Positions 24,460-36,402 of a DNA stretch of 64,000 nt are shown piece after piece. The stretch is from contig NC_049907.1 of assembly GCF_001411555.2 (NCBI RefSeq), forward strand, positions 35,113,866 through 35,177,865, given 5' to 3'. The translations under genes were made by a program, and so were the position numbers. How positions within the stretch are numbered: the stretch's first letter is position 1; each line of letters begins with the position of its first letter. The notes beneath the pieces were generated by a model. It worked only from the letters and a program-made list of their open reading frames with translations, did no database searches and was not told the origin of the DNA. The DNA comes from Juglans regia. Its lineage: Eukaryota; Streptophyta; Magnoliopsida; Fagales; Juglandaceae.

Positions 24460-27054
24460 ATGGAGGCTTCGGTGATCTGTAGCTCTCAGGCGAAGATTAG
24501 GAAAACCGAGTTGGCTTACCGGGAACTTGGGTGTTTTGATCCAAAAGGTGTTAGCAAGGCGTTTTCTGCTAAAAGCAGGGTCTGTTTCAGTCCGAGCACG
24601 ATGTGGAGAAAGGCTGGGATTCGATTCACTTTGAGGGCTGTTCAATCTGAAGCGGTACGATCTGAGAAAGTCTCGGGTCCTTCCAGAATGTCCAAATCGG
24701 TGAGTGGTTTTCCCGGCCTGATACGTTTGGTTGTTGAGAATGGAATTGTAGAAAGTCGGAGTAAGCCTGACCTACTAGTTGCGTCACAATTCATTCCCTG
24801 AATTTTTTTTCCTTCTTATTTATATCTCTATTTTTCTTTCTTAGAACTCTTATCTGTTGCTATAAAAATAAAAAATTATTAATTAAACGCAAGGTTTTTT
24901 CTTTTTGTTTTTCCGTGATTTTCCTTGTTGCTGTTGCAAAACTGCATGAACCAGTGATTATAATCAAATGGCAAATTATAAATCTCAGTTTTGTTGCAAA
25001 GAGATAGGTGAAGTGTAATAGGGAAAGACATATAATTGGATGGGCTCTCCGAGTTTTGGTCGAAGTTGTTTTTTGTTTTTGCAATATTTCGAACTATTAT
25101 TTTCTTGAAGTAAATGGAAAATATACAGATCCCAGAATACTGGGACTTTTAAGATTTATTTGTAAACAAAACTATTTTCAGATATTTTCAGACTTTTTAT
25201 TACTATTCACAATCTATTAATTGCTATTTTACTTATATTCACATGAGATTGTTTAAAGTGCAATGGGCGCACCCAAGGATACCGGATGTATTGCAATAGG
25301 ATAAAACACCCTGGTTGCAGGAGGAAGAGAAAGAACACAGTTCTACTCACTCTAGAGAGCTATCACTTGAGTAAAAAAGTCCAAAGTAATTAATTGCAAA
25401 GGATGAGTTTAACCACTTCACAATTTTTATAAAAGGGACAATTGATTTACTTTAATCCTTCTGAAATGATTTCTTAAGCTTTAGAGATTTCCTGCTCTTT
25501 TTATTTGAGGGTCTTATTTATTTATTTAGTTAATTGATGCTAATTTGAACATGACCTTGTTATCTTGATTCCATTACAGCGTGATGGTGTAAGATTGTTT
25601 GTTGGGCTGCCCTTGGATGCCGTTTCCGACTGCAATACAGTAAACCATGCTAGGGCAATTGCAGCTGGCCTAAAGGCTCTAAAGCTTTTGGGAGTGGAAG
25701 GCGTAGAGCTTCCAGTTTGGTGGGGAATAGTAGAGAAAGAAGCCATGAGAAAGTATGAGTGGTCAGGCTATCTTGCTCTTGCCAAGATGGTTCAGGATGC
25801 AGGTCTCAAGCTTCACGTGTCGCTTTGCTTCCACGCTTCCAAACAACCAAAAATTCCTCTCCCCAAGTGGGTATCCCGAATTGGTGAATCCGACCCCAAT
25901 ATTTTCTTCACTGATGGGGCAGGACAGCATTACAAAGAGTGCCTATCGCTAGCTGTTGATGATCTTCCAGTGCTTGATGGTAGCACTCCGATCCAAGTCT
26001 ACCATGAGTTTTGTGAGAGCTTCAAGTCTTCTTTTTCACCTTTCATGGGTTCCACTCTCACGGTGAGAAGTTTGGTTCCAAAGTTCTATAATATAGCAGC
26101 AACTGTACTAGTTTTAATTAACATGGATACTGATACTGACAATGGTTCTATGTTGCTATTTTCCAGGGCATCTCTATGGGTCTAGGACCAGATGGTGAGC
26201 TTCGATATCCTTCACACCACATGCTAACCAAAAGTAATCAAATCCCAGGAGTTGGGGAATTCCAGTGTTATGATAAAAACATGCTTGGCATTCTGAAACA
26301 ACATGCTGAAGCAACGGGAAATTCTTTATGGGGACTTGGTGGTCCCCACGATGTCCCCACTTATGACCAGTCACCCAATTCAAACAACTTCTTCAGGGAC
26401 AATGGTGGATCATGGGATTCTCCATATGGTGACTTCTTCCTTTCCTGGTACTCAAACCAGCTCATTTCTCATGGAAATCGCCTCCTCTCCCTTGCCGCCT
26501 CAACTTTCAGTGAATCTGCAGCCACAGTATGTGGGAAAATCCCCCTGATGCACTCTTGGTACAAAACCAGATCCCATCCTTCTGAGCTGACAGCAGGGTA
26601 CTATAACACAACCACAAGAGATGGTTATGAAGTTGTTGCAGAGATGTTTGCGCGTAATTCATGCAAAATGATTTTGCCTGGAATGGACCTCTCGGACGAG
26701 CACCAGTCTCATGAGTCTCTCTCAAGCCCTGAGTTTTTACTTGCAGATATTAAGAAAGCTTGCAGAAAGCACGGGGTCGAGGTTTGTGGACAAAATTCTT
26801 CTGCTTCCATGGCTCCTGGAGGATTTGAGCAGATCAAGAAGAATTTGTTGGGTGAGAATATTGTGGACTTGTTCAGTTATCAGAGAATGGGAGCTTATTT
26901 TTTCTCCCCAGAGCACTTTCCTTCATTCACAGGGTTCGTCAGGAGTCTTAACCAACCAGAATTGCATTCCGATGATCTCCCCGAAGAAGAGGAAGAAGCT
27001 GCCGGCTCTCTGAATGTAAGTTCAGAAGCAAGCGTTCACATGCAAGCGGTTTAG
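24460..27054 (+). CDS. BAM9: Beta-amylase 9-like, chloroplastic, predicted catalytically inactive
   Basis: Three exons, 24460-24699, 25580-26062 and 26167-27054, in phase 0 with GT-AG introns. They give 536 residues, which is the length I recall for Arabidopsis BAM9. Residues 1-80 are Ser/Arg/Lys-rich and fit a plastid transit peptide. The glycosyl hydrolase family 14 barrel runs from about residue 85 to 515: GVELPVWWGIVEKE, FHASKQPKIPLPKWV, GLGPDGELRYPS with the first catalytic Glu kept (Glu252), GEFQCYDK and DLFSYQRMGAYFF. The flexible active-site loop of active enzymes (GGNVGD) is missing at about 165-173. The second catalytic Glu region is replaced by CKMILPGMDL at 407-416. Hydrolysis of starch is therefore not expected. 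BAM9-type proteins are regarded as regulatory or scaffolding pseudoenzymes of plastid starch metabolism. The C-terminal tail is Glu-rich. Confidence 0.95.
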
Positions 27055-28265
27055 TCAGAGTTAGACATATTGCTGTATATATATTGATCAACGTATGTAT
27101 TATATGAATTGTATGAAAAAAATGTCATATCTCATTACGATAAATAATAAGGGGATAGGTGGTGTATGGGATTTCATATTAAGAATGTAAAATTTTTACT
27201 CTTTATAATGTTACAATGGGATTTCATTTGTATTTTTAACCTTTTACGATATAATCAAAGTGGCTTGGATCTTCCTTTGGAGGGTTACAGAAGAGGTTGC
27301 ATTCGAAAGAGCATACAGGAGAATTAGCTAAGCGCATCCATCCTGGTTTACTGGAATAGAATACTGTATAATTGCTTGCTTTGCTCTTTCTGAAAGGAAC
27401 CAATGCTTTTATCAGGAAAGTGTCCCAGTTTCTCTCAAGCCTGCTCTCACACATATTAAGCGTCTTGTTCACTTACAGATCACTAACCCCTGATATTTCT
27501 TAAATAGGTATAGGGTTTGATTTGAACTTTGAAGTTCTGAAATTACTCATTATTTAATGAGGGGGGGTTCTGAATTAGCTTTATCTTGTATAATACGGCA
27601 TGGCTTTGGACCAACCCATTAACTTTTATTATACCCTCTCATCTATCTTTTTTTATTTTTTATTTTTTACCCTAGACAAAAAAAAAAAAGGAGATAATAT
27701 TTGCATAGCTATGGACATGTGCGGATGATATCTGTTTATGCGCATCTGCATATTTATATAATATGATTTTAAATTAGGCTCTATTGAATTATGCATATCT
27801 AAAAATTTACATAATTATGAATATTATTTTTACAAATTAGAAGATGCACCGTCACTCTCTAAATTTTATTTTATTACTTTTTTCTCTTTTCCCTTCTCTC
27901 TCTCCCCACCAACGGATAGAACTTTAAGAAAAAAATTGTAGTGGGTAAATTTGAAGTGGTGCTAATTGTAAAATATAAAAAAAAAATTAGGAAAAAATAA
28001 ATAATAATCAAATAATAATAATTTTTTATTATTTGACTCAAAGATGCATACTTTAATGTGAAATTTTTCTTGATATATAAAATCAATATCCAAAAAATGT
28101 GATTTTACATATGCATATAGAGAAACAAATGCTCCTTAAACTTTCAGTTTATATCATATGACGTTCCCAGAGTTCCTGAAAAGGGAAAAAAAAAAATACT
28201 GGCATCTTCAAATTCATTTCTTCTTATGCTGGTGAGATGATGATGTGGCACATGATTTCAACTAT

Positions 28266-28425
28266 TTAGACTGTGTTTAGATGTTAAACTGATATGAAAA
28301 TTGAATAAAATATTATTAGAATATTATTTTTTAATATTATTATTATTTTAAGATTTGAAATTTAAAAAAATTGTAATAATTAAGTAAAATAAGTTGAGAT
28401 GAGTTTAGAATCTAAACTGGCCCTA
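28266..28425. repeat. AT-rich MITE copy
   Basis: GTGTTTAGATGTTAAACTGA at the left and AATCTAAACTGGCC at the right are inverse ends. TAGACT flanks both sides, a possible short target duplication. Confidence 0.6.
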
Positions 28426-29487
28426 GACTCTTAAGGCCTAGGACCAGGAGACCTCAAAAATAGTACTCAACTGGAAGAAACCTTTTACTATAAAATGCAT
28501 ACAACTTACTTACGGGAAGAAACCTTTGCAAGTTTCATTCTTGGGATGTTAAAAAATAGATTATGGGTGTTGGTACAACAGTATCGGCCTGGAAGCCAGT
28601 AGCTTACGTTGATTTGCAAAAGCATAACCCCAGCAAAACAGGAAAAATAAAAATTGAAAGTGCATGGGTGAATGATGCACTTCAATAATGCCCAAACCCT
28701 AAAATATCCGCAGTATTTTTGCATTTTAGTATGTGCAATTCAGAAACATAGAATTAAATAGCAACAACACAACCACAAGCAAAGGCAAATTGTATAGAAA
28801 AACTATGTACACAAACAGAAGAAAATATACAAGCCTGGAGGGTGAATAACTTCCAAAGTTCAAGACTACCTTTTCATCTCATATCTCCCTTCCCCAACTT
28901 GACCAGAGTCCACATCCGAGACAATAAACTTAAAACCTCGAAATCAGTCTCTTTTCTCTAGAGGTGAAAGTTGTGATACGATTTGCAATTACCTTCTCCA
29001 AACACGTTTATTTTATTACAGCCTGCCATGCGACCTTCAGCTATGCTTCTCCTGGACAAAGGGAAACCTGGTTAATTTGATTCTTCCATAAAACTGTCAA
29101 CTTCTACAGTCAGATAAAAGTAGCATATATCGTAACTTTATCACTGTTATACACAAAAGCGCATACAAGGCCTTAAGGAGCAAAATGGTGTTAGTTTAAC
29201 AAAAGCAAACAAAATTAATGTGACCAAGAATACTCGAGGAATGCATTAGATAATAAATATCCACAAGAGAAGCGGAGATAGAGGCAGTGTGGTGTATAGG
29301 TGAATGCCATAAATTGTTAAAGACGGGGGAAGTGGTAGCATAGTATACAGCAAGTGGAGGCTGTCCTGGTGATAATCTTTTATAGTATTGGTGATGGTGG
29401 AATGGCAGTAACTGGATGGATTAATGTTTCATTAAGATAGGATTTTGGTAGTTCAAGAGGGCTCGGATTTTTGGAAGACTAAGGGCT

Positions 29488-29850
29488 TCTTTGGGAAGTG
29501 AGATGATCTCATCTGATCTCAAAATTTCTCAAAATTTCATTCCCAAACATCACTCAAACACAAACACTTTTCAATTTTAAATATTTAACTTTTTCATCTA
29601 ATCATTATCTAATTATTACAACTTTCCTAAACTTCCAAACAAAACACAAAAAACAATATAACTTTTTCAAATATCAAAACAAAAATTATATTAAAAAATT
29701 ATATTCTAACAATATTTTAACTTTATAATATTTTTATTCAACTTTTTCTCTATCATTTTCCAAAACCCAATAAAACATCTTAACTCAAACTATTTCACTA
29801 TTATTCACAGAATTCTCATATCGTCTTATTGCCAAAACATGCCCAAACCT
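29488..29850. repeat. Longer variant of the AT-rich MITE family
   Basis: Starts GGGCTTCTTTGGGAAGTGAG and carries CCAAACATCACTCAAACAC, AAACAAAACACAAAAAACAA and ATCTTAACTCAAACTATTTC. The same long form recurs at 44868. Confidence 0.55.
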
Positions 29851-30109
29851 TCATGTCCTGCAATGGTGCACTCTAATCCATCCATGATCAAACACCAGAT
29901 TATACTGAAGTTTCTTCCACTAGAAAATCCAAGCACTTATCTTATATCTGTGTTTTGTACTTATAAAAAAAAATGTCCGTGTTTCGGGAAAATAAAAGGT
30001 GGAGCATGGCAGAGTTGCCATGATGCGTTCTAATACTTTAAAATTTCAGCCCATTCCAATTCATGAAATTCAGCTTTCAAAAAAATAAATACAAACCTGT
30101 TCAAACGTG

Positions 30110-32228
30110 CTATTCACAAGCAATCTTTGTGTCAAAGCTGCTGAGACAGATTGCAAATGCCTGGAATGCTGAGATAGGATACCGGTAATCCATGGTAAAC
30201 AGGTCCTTCCCCACTTTCCCAAACTGGAGGATGATCTTCTCATGTTCAGGCCCAGCTGGACCATTTTCTGGAGAAGCCACCAATTGAAAGTTTTTCACTG
30301 AAGCTACTGTCACTCGCCCATGAAAGTTCAAACACCAACATTGGAGCTGCTCATGCCACCTGGGAGCTTTGTTTTTTAAGACAAGCAATCCATCTTTCTG
30401 ACTGGCCAAAGGTCCAGATAAGGAATTGTCCATGCGATGTGATTTTGATCGGAAAAAAGGTAGTGATGGAAAGAAATCTATGTTGCTAACAGAAAACTCA
30501 GTCTGCGTGGGAGCTGATCCTCCAGGTCCAATTGCAGAGACGGGAATGGCATCCATAATACATTGCATTCTCCTAGGACCCCTGCTTCTTATGTTATATA
30601 AAATCTATAAGCATATGCAAGTCTGTCAATGAAAGTTAGCAATTTCAAGAATTGGGGAAAACACACAGGAAAATCTACCAACTTTGGTGAAAAATAGATA
30701 AAGCTATAACATCTATTAATTGCATGTTTGGGACTGCGGTGGCATAGCTTATAGCTTTAAGGCTTATAGCTTATAACTTATAACTTAAGCAATAAGTTCT
30801 ACTGTTAAAAATTTATTTATTGTTTGGTAACCTTATGTTTAAAGCACTTTAACTTTCAAACACGTTACATTTGTTTGGAAACAAATTAAAAAAGTGTTTT
30901 ATCAAGTAGAAATGACAATCATTTGATTTTTTAAAAATTATGACCATATCCTTAAAAGTTTAAAAGTTGTAATTATATGAAAGTTGTATGGGTATTTTCG
31001 CCCATTGAAAATCTTTTTAAAATTTGAACTACATTCTAGATTATCCAGAAAAGCGTGTTTAAGGAAAAGCATGATCTTGATGCTTTTCCTCAAAAGTACT
31101 TTTTAGCTTATTTGAGATTAAAAAGTACTTTAATATGTAACACTCAAACAACCTAATGTTTCCATTAAAGAGCCTTTCAGGCTATTTAAGCACTTTTTAA
31201 GACTCCTAACGCAACCTTAAACAGGCCCTAATTATCTATTTTCATCTGCACACAAAATTACTACAAGTAGCTGAAGAAGATTACTCTTACCTGGAACCCA
31301 ATACATTAAGTTCATATGAGATGTGAGCAACGGGATAGTTTCCAGCAGGGATCCTTGGTGAAATTTGTTTTGAATTTAATAGCCTACTGGAGCGACTTTT
31401 TGTTATCTTGGCTCCTGCATGAGGAGGTTGCCCATCAAAGATAGTGAACCTTGTTCCCAAAAAATTTGATCTGGTCACAGACAAAAGAAAATTATATATG
31501 AGCCAGTGAAATAAATGAACACCTAGTTACATCATTTGCCTCTACACACACCTCAGTTTCCCAATATAGGTGCCACTCCCCTTTGACATATCACCAGCAT
31601 CTACAGAGATGATATAACCTGCACAGGTGGGACGTCTAAACTTGCGTGCAGCAAGAAGGAATTTTCCATCATCATGAAGGGCTGCAATGGGGACCAGACA
31701 AGCAAAACATATCATTCATAAAGGAAACCCCAGAAAAAGATAGTTCCATTTTCCTCCAAAATTAACAAACGGTTTGAAAGAACAAAACCAAGCAATTAGC
31801 TGTAAATAAGAACACAAACAAATTAAACAGCATTAGATCATTGCTGGAGCAGTGAAATGCAATGAAATCGTGATTCAAGATATCAGATGCTGACCATTAG
31901 TCAAACTGAGGAAAAGATGATATGTCTGGGTGGACCGGTTCCGTTTAATAAAGCATTGGAGGAGAGAATCCCTTGAACCAGGCTGCAAACAAGGACCACA
32001 AAAACTTTAGCAGCAGTGAAGACCTAAAGAAACTATACAATAAGGATCATGAAATTCCAAATTCAAAAGCACCCAAATCAGAGGTCCAAATAATAAAATG
32101 ACTACGACAAACAACAATATTTGCATGATATTTAGCATTTTACTGTCACTAGATCCAATCTATACTACATGGCAACTCCAAGTCAGTTGATTAGAAAAAT
32201 GCAAAGTGGAACAAGATATTTTTCTGGG

Positions 32229-32264
<36 letters not shown>

Positions 32265-33399
32265 TGAAGAAAAGTTAAAGCTAATCATCACAGTGGAGCT
32301 GCAACGATGGAAGCTGAAAGTGGTCCCCTCTAAAGAGTCTGCAACACCTTTTGAAGTAAGTTTTTAAGTAATTTCCAATCTTGCAATGATTGAGAAAATT
32401 GCATAATTTTGAGATGGTCCAGTGCATTACCAAGTCTAATGGACCAAATGGTTTAAGCTTCCTTCTGGAACTAATCCTGAACACGCTAATTTCCCTCCTT
32501 CGAGGCTCCAAGCAAACAGGAAAAAAAATATAATTCCGCCACATTTTTTTATAAGTAATTTTCCCCACGTTATATTAGCGAATATCCACAAATTAGAGGC
32601 AGTAGTGCATAGATATGCAGTCGCTAACCCGAAAAGAAAAATAAATATATGTAACAAACTACAAAATCAAATCGTTAGGCGAAGAATTACAGAATATTAA
32701 AGTCACGAATTCACCATCAGACTTCTAGACTTGCCTTCCAATTCTAATGTGTAAAAATGTGAACTTGACAAGCACAACACCTATATACGAGAACATGCAC
32801 CCAAATCCAGAAGTGACAACCCAAACTTGTACCAAATCGTAAAACAAGAAAAATGTATAAACTTACAGCAAATAAAAACAATTAGCTCGTGTTTTTTTTT
32901 TTGTTTAAATTTAATTGCTTCCAAATTGTTTCAATTAAAACCCAATCATGGCGTCACATTTTCATTTTCTCTTTCCGGGCCATGAAATTTGCTTTTATAA
33001 GACATAATTTTAGAATTCGGAAACCAACGAAATAGTCCAACTCTTAGCTTCCAATTCAAATTCAGAAAAACATATTTCCACTACCTGCTTGACCGAGATC
33101 GGGAAAGTCAGAATTCCAGAATTTTCCGGAATCTTAACGATCTCCTTAGTGATTTCCCGCCAGCTGCGGCACACGCCGGCGCACGCAACGACGCTCTTCC
33201 GTTGGGGCCACGCGTTCTCGGCGGCCTCGATCCTGACCAGCACCTCCCTGAGAAGCTCCTGCGGCATGTTGGCCCAGCAGCTCTGGCTCAGACCGTCGCT
33301 GACCTCGACAGCCGACGCCGAGCCGGTAGAAAACCGGTCCTGAACCACACGTCCCGAGCGCGACCTCATGTCCTGTATTATGCTCCGTATAATAGTCAT
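30110..33399 (-). CDS. Tubby-like F-box protein (TLP3-type)
   Basis: Exons on the minus strand: 33085-33399, 31895-31982, 31552-31681, 31291-31470 and 30110-30581, all GT-AG and phase-consistent. They give 394 residues. An N-terminal F-box (about residues 40-95, [20 protein letters not shown] and [14 protein letters not shown]) should bind a SKP1-like protein and place the protein in an SCF ubiquitin ligase. The tubby domain follows: [78 protein letters not shown] and the invariant C-terminus [10 protein letters not shown]. The Lys/Arg cluster of the tubby barrel (KRNR and nearby) is the usual phosphoinositide-binding patch, so plasma-membrane tethering with signal-dependent release is expected. 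The insert between the two tubby halves is short, as in the TLP3/9/11 group. An intron near the 3' end of the coding region carries a MITE. Confidence 0.95.
30726..31235. repeat. hAT-like MITE within a TLP intron
   Basis: Left end GTTTGGGACTGCGGTGGCAT and right end CGCAACCTTAAACAGGCCC are imperfect inverse repeats. The interior pairs AGCTTATAGCTTATAACTTA and AAGTACTTTTTAGCTTATTT-type segments. It sits wholly inside the last intron (30582-31290). A target duplication is not clear. Confidence 0.45.
32233..32261. repeat. (AG)n microsatellite in TLP intron 1
   Basis: About 14 AG units without interruption in the first intron of the tubby-like gene. Confidence 0.9.
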
Positions 33400-33807
33400 C
33401 GAGGTACGGAATCAGTTCCCAGCAGCTCTTATCATTCTACAAATTTCAGATCCAAAAACCCAACCCGAGTTCCAGAATTAGCTCATTGTTTCCTCCACCA
33501 AGATATATAAAAAACATGCATATAAAAACAGACACGAGGAAATTACGAGGTTAATCGACAAGGTTTTGTGCAGAAAGTCTTGAGAAAATTCGAGAGAGAA
33601 AAAATTGAGAGCGAGCGAGATAGGGAGTGTGTGTGTTTTGGGGTAGGAACGGGTTGCTTTTGGAGAGGGGCACGAGGGAATATAGAGTTGGCTGATGGTG
33701 ACGTGTTCTTAGGCCTCCCTAGTGTTCAGTGATCCAGAGAGACTCGGCAAATCCAAAACAAAACAAGAGTACCAAATTTCATTTTGCGTATATAATAAGT
33801 TTTCACT

Positions 33808-34015
33808 ATGTCTAAATGCATCATAGTAAAATGAAATGAGTTGATTTTAAATAAAAATTAAAAATTATTAAAATATTATTTTTTAATATTATTATTTTAA
33901 TATTTAAAAAAATTAAATTATTTATTATATTTTATATAAAAATTTAAAAAAATTATAATGATAAGATGAGATAAGACGAAACCAAATCGTTTCTATATCT
34001 AAATAGAGCCTTAAT
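33808..34015. repeat. AT-rich MITE copy
   Basis: Begins TATGTCTAAATGCATCATAG and ends CTATATCTAAATAGAGCC. It abuts the next copy at 34015 almost end to end. Confidence 0.55.
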
Positions 34016-34175
34016 TATTATAATTTTCTTAAAATTTTACATAAAATATAATAAATAATTTAATTTTTTTTAAATCTCAAAATAAAAATAGTATTAAAAA
34101 ATTATATTCTAATAATATTTTATTCAAATTTTAAATGTCATCTCATCCTATCTCATCTCATCTATGTAAACAAAT
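34015..34175. repeat. AT-rich MITE copy, inverted next to the previous one
   Basis: Carries AAATATAATAAATAATTTAA and ends TCTCATCCTATCTCATCTCA, the inverse orientation of the adjoining copy. The two together form a large inverted repeat. Confidence 0.55.
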
Positions 34176-35644
34176 AAGTAAAACTTATGTTTTACATGAC
34201 TTCTTAAGTCGTCACAATTTTTAAGTATTAAAGAAATTTCATAAAAATAAATTCATAAATTAACATGATTAGATGTGATAGATCAGATTGTAAAGTTACT
34301 TTTATTATAAAGTAGATTTAATATATCACATAAAACCACGTCAACTTGTAAATTTATTTTTTTAAAATTATTTTGTGGTAGTAGCACTTTTATTTTAATT
34401 TAATCTCAAATGGAAAAATCTTAGATTTTTTGAATAAATCATCTACAACTCTCTTTTTGTCAACATAAATTTACTTAGTTACAAAAAATTATTATAAACT
34501 CCAATGTTTTTTTTATTATCTTTTATTTTCGACTAGAGAAGTTAAAAAAATGTGGAGTATAAATGTTAAAATGCAATAATTTTGGGTGTGAGTTAAGAGT
34601 TTTGGTTGTTAGGAACGTGAAAGATTGAGGTAGAAAAGTTTGTGATTTTGGAATTTAAAATGAGGATGGTAATTAATCTTAAAATAAAAAAAAAAAAAAT
34701 ATGTGGTTTGTATTGTGAAGACTATATAATTAGAGATAATTTTGGTGATGTATCAAATCCGCTGAATTGAGTGTGACTTCTTTTTTTGTGATTTTGGGAG
34801 AATACGAAACCTACAAGAGGAAACTCCAAGTCATGAAATCCAAAATAAATTGTGATTTATCTGCCCAAATAATAAAATAATTAATCCTAGCAACTCAATT
34901 TATTGTTGCCCATATCATAATGTAGGCTTTATTATATGATTGGTAAAGAATTATAACCTTATCATGTAGGCACCTTAGTGTGTTGTGAACCATACTTAAT
35001 TTTCTATACCCATCATGGTTAGCCATTTAAGACAGACCTAAGAAATGAAAATGAAAATGAAAATTATACCAACTTTGGGTGCTTGTTTTATTTGTTTTGT
35101 TTTTATTTTTTTATTTTTTTTTATTTATGTTAGAAACCTCTCCAAGGCAGGATTATTCAGACTCACTAATGCAGAATAAATTTTGGTCCTGTACTCTACA
35201 CTCGAAAGTTTTTCTACACGAAATTGGTTAAATTGCTGGCTTTTCACCGGAAGGTATGACTCCAAAAGATTATTTGCATCTATGAGGTGTTGAATCTTGG
35301 ACCTTAAATGAAATGATATCCCAAGATAAGACTTTCACCACTTGGGCCAACTCTTTGGAATTTATTACCTTATTTTTCTTACACTATATAATTATAGATT
35401 ACCTTAAATTCCACACAAATAAACATATGGTAGTTGAAATCTAAAAGCATTGGAAGCGTGTTTTTTCTTGTCGTACCCACCCACATCCACCCCTCCCCCT
35501 CCCCCTCCGCGCCCACAACCCCCAAAAAAAAAAAAAAAAAAAAAAACAGAGAATTAAAAATGGTGTTTTTTTTTCCTCCCTTTTTGCATAATTATTCTAA
35601 ATGCTTACTAATTTCTCAGCCAAAATACACACCTAATATTTTTG

Positions 35645-35679
<35 letters not shown>

Positions 35680-36207
35680 GTCTCATTGACCTAAGGCAGA
35701 TAGGGTGGCTAAATGTTCAAATGTTTAGATAGCCATGTTAGGTGAGGTTAGAGCTTATGGGCCACGAGTTCCATAATTGTTCTTTGCTTTAACAATATAA
35801 ATATACTTATCTATAAGGGAAAATTATAGCATTGCAACGGTTTATTCAAGCATCATTTCATTACAAAGAGGAGTAATGGTTAGATGATAAGAATTGCCGG
35901 TCCACGGCATCTCTTCTTAATTCACACTCCAAATTCTTCCCCAAATTGATTGCGGGTAGGACTTAACCAAACACCACTACAAGAACTTCCATGAATGTTC
36001 ATTTTGCAGCCTTTATCTCCATGTATATAACAAAACTTATTGGGTATTTTTGTAGCATTTCCAAAAACTACACAAGAATATCACGTACTTTTAAAAAGAC
36101 TACATAATAATTACTCCTATATTAGATATTAGAGTATAATTTTTAAAGAATAATGTCACCCATATCATTTTTTATTATCATCCTTCAATCATCTTATTAT
36201 ATGATAT

Positions 36208-36402
36208 TAGGGTGAGTTTGGATGTTGAAGTGAGTTGAGTTGAGTTGAGTTGAGATGATAAAATATTAATAAAATATTATTTTTTAATATTATTATTATT
36301 TTGAGATTTGAAAAAGTTGAATTGTTTATTATATTTTGTGTTGGGATTTGAAAAAGTTGTAATGATGAGTTGAGAGTAGTTTACAAACCAAACGCAGCCT
36401 AT
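36208..36402. repeat. AT-rich MITE copy, best-preserved ends
   Basis: GGGTGAGTTTGGATGTTGAA at the left and AACCAAACGCAGCC at the right give the clearest terminal inverted repeat of the family. Tandem GAGTT units follow the left end. Confidence 0.7.

Larger units (their letters stand above)
27055..30109. other. Intergenic region between the convergent BAM9-like and TLP genes
   Basis: Holds the 3' flank of the amylase gene and, at its right end, the 3' UTR of the minus-strand tubby gene (a possible 3' UTR intron donor reads CAG/GTTTGT on the minus strand at about 30095, and polyadenylation-like AATAAA lies near 29010). Two AT-rich MITE copies lie between. No coding region is supported. Confidence 0.5.

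Noticed and set aside
35970..35985. CACTACAAGAA, a CACTA-type terminus
   Set aside because: No subterminal repeats and no opposite end within several kb; probably chance.
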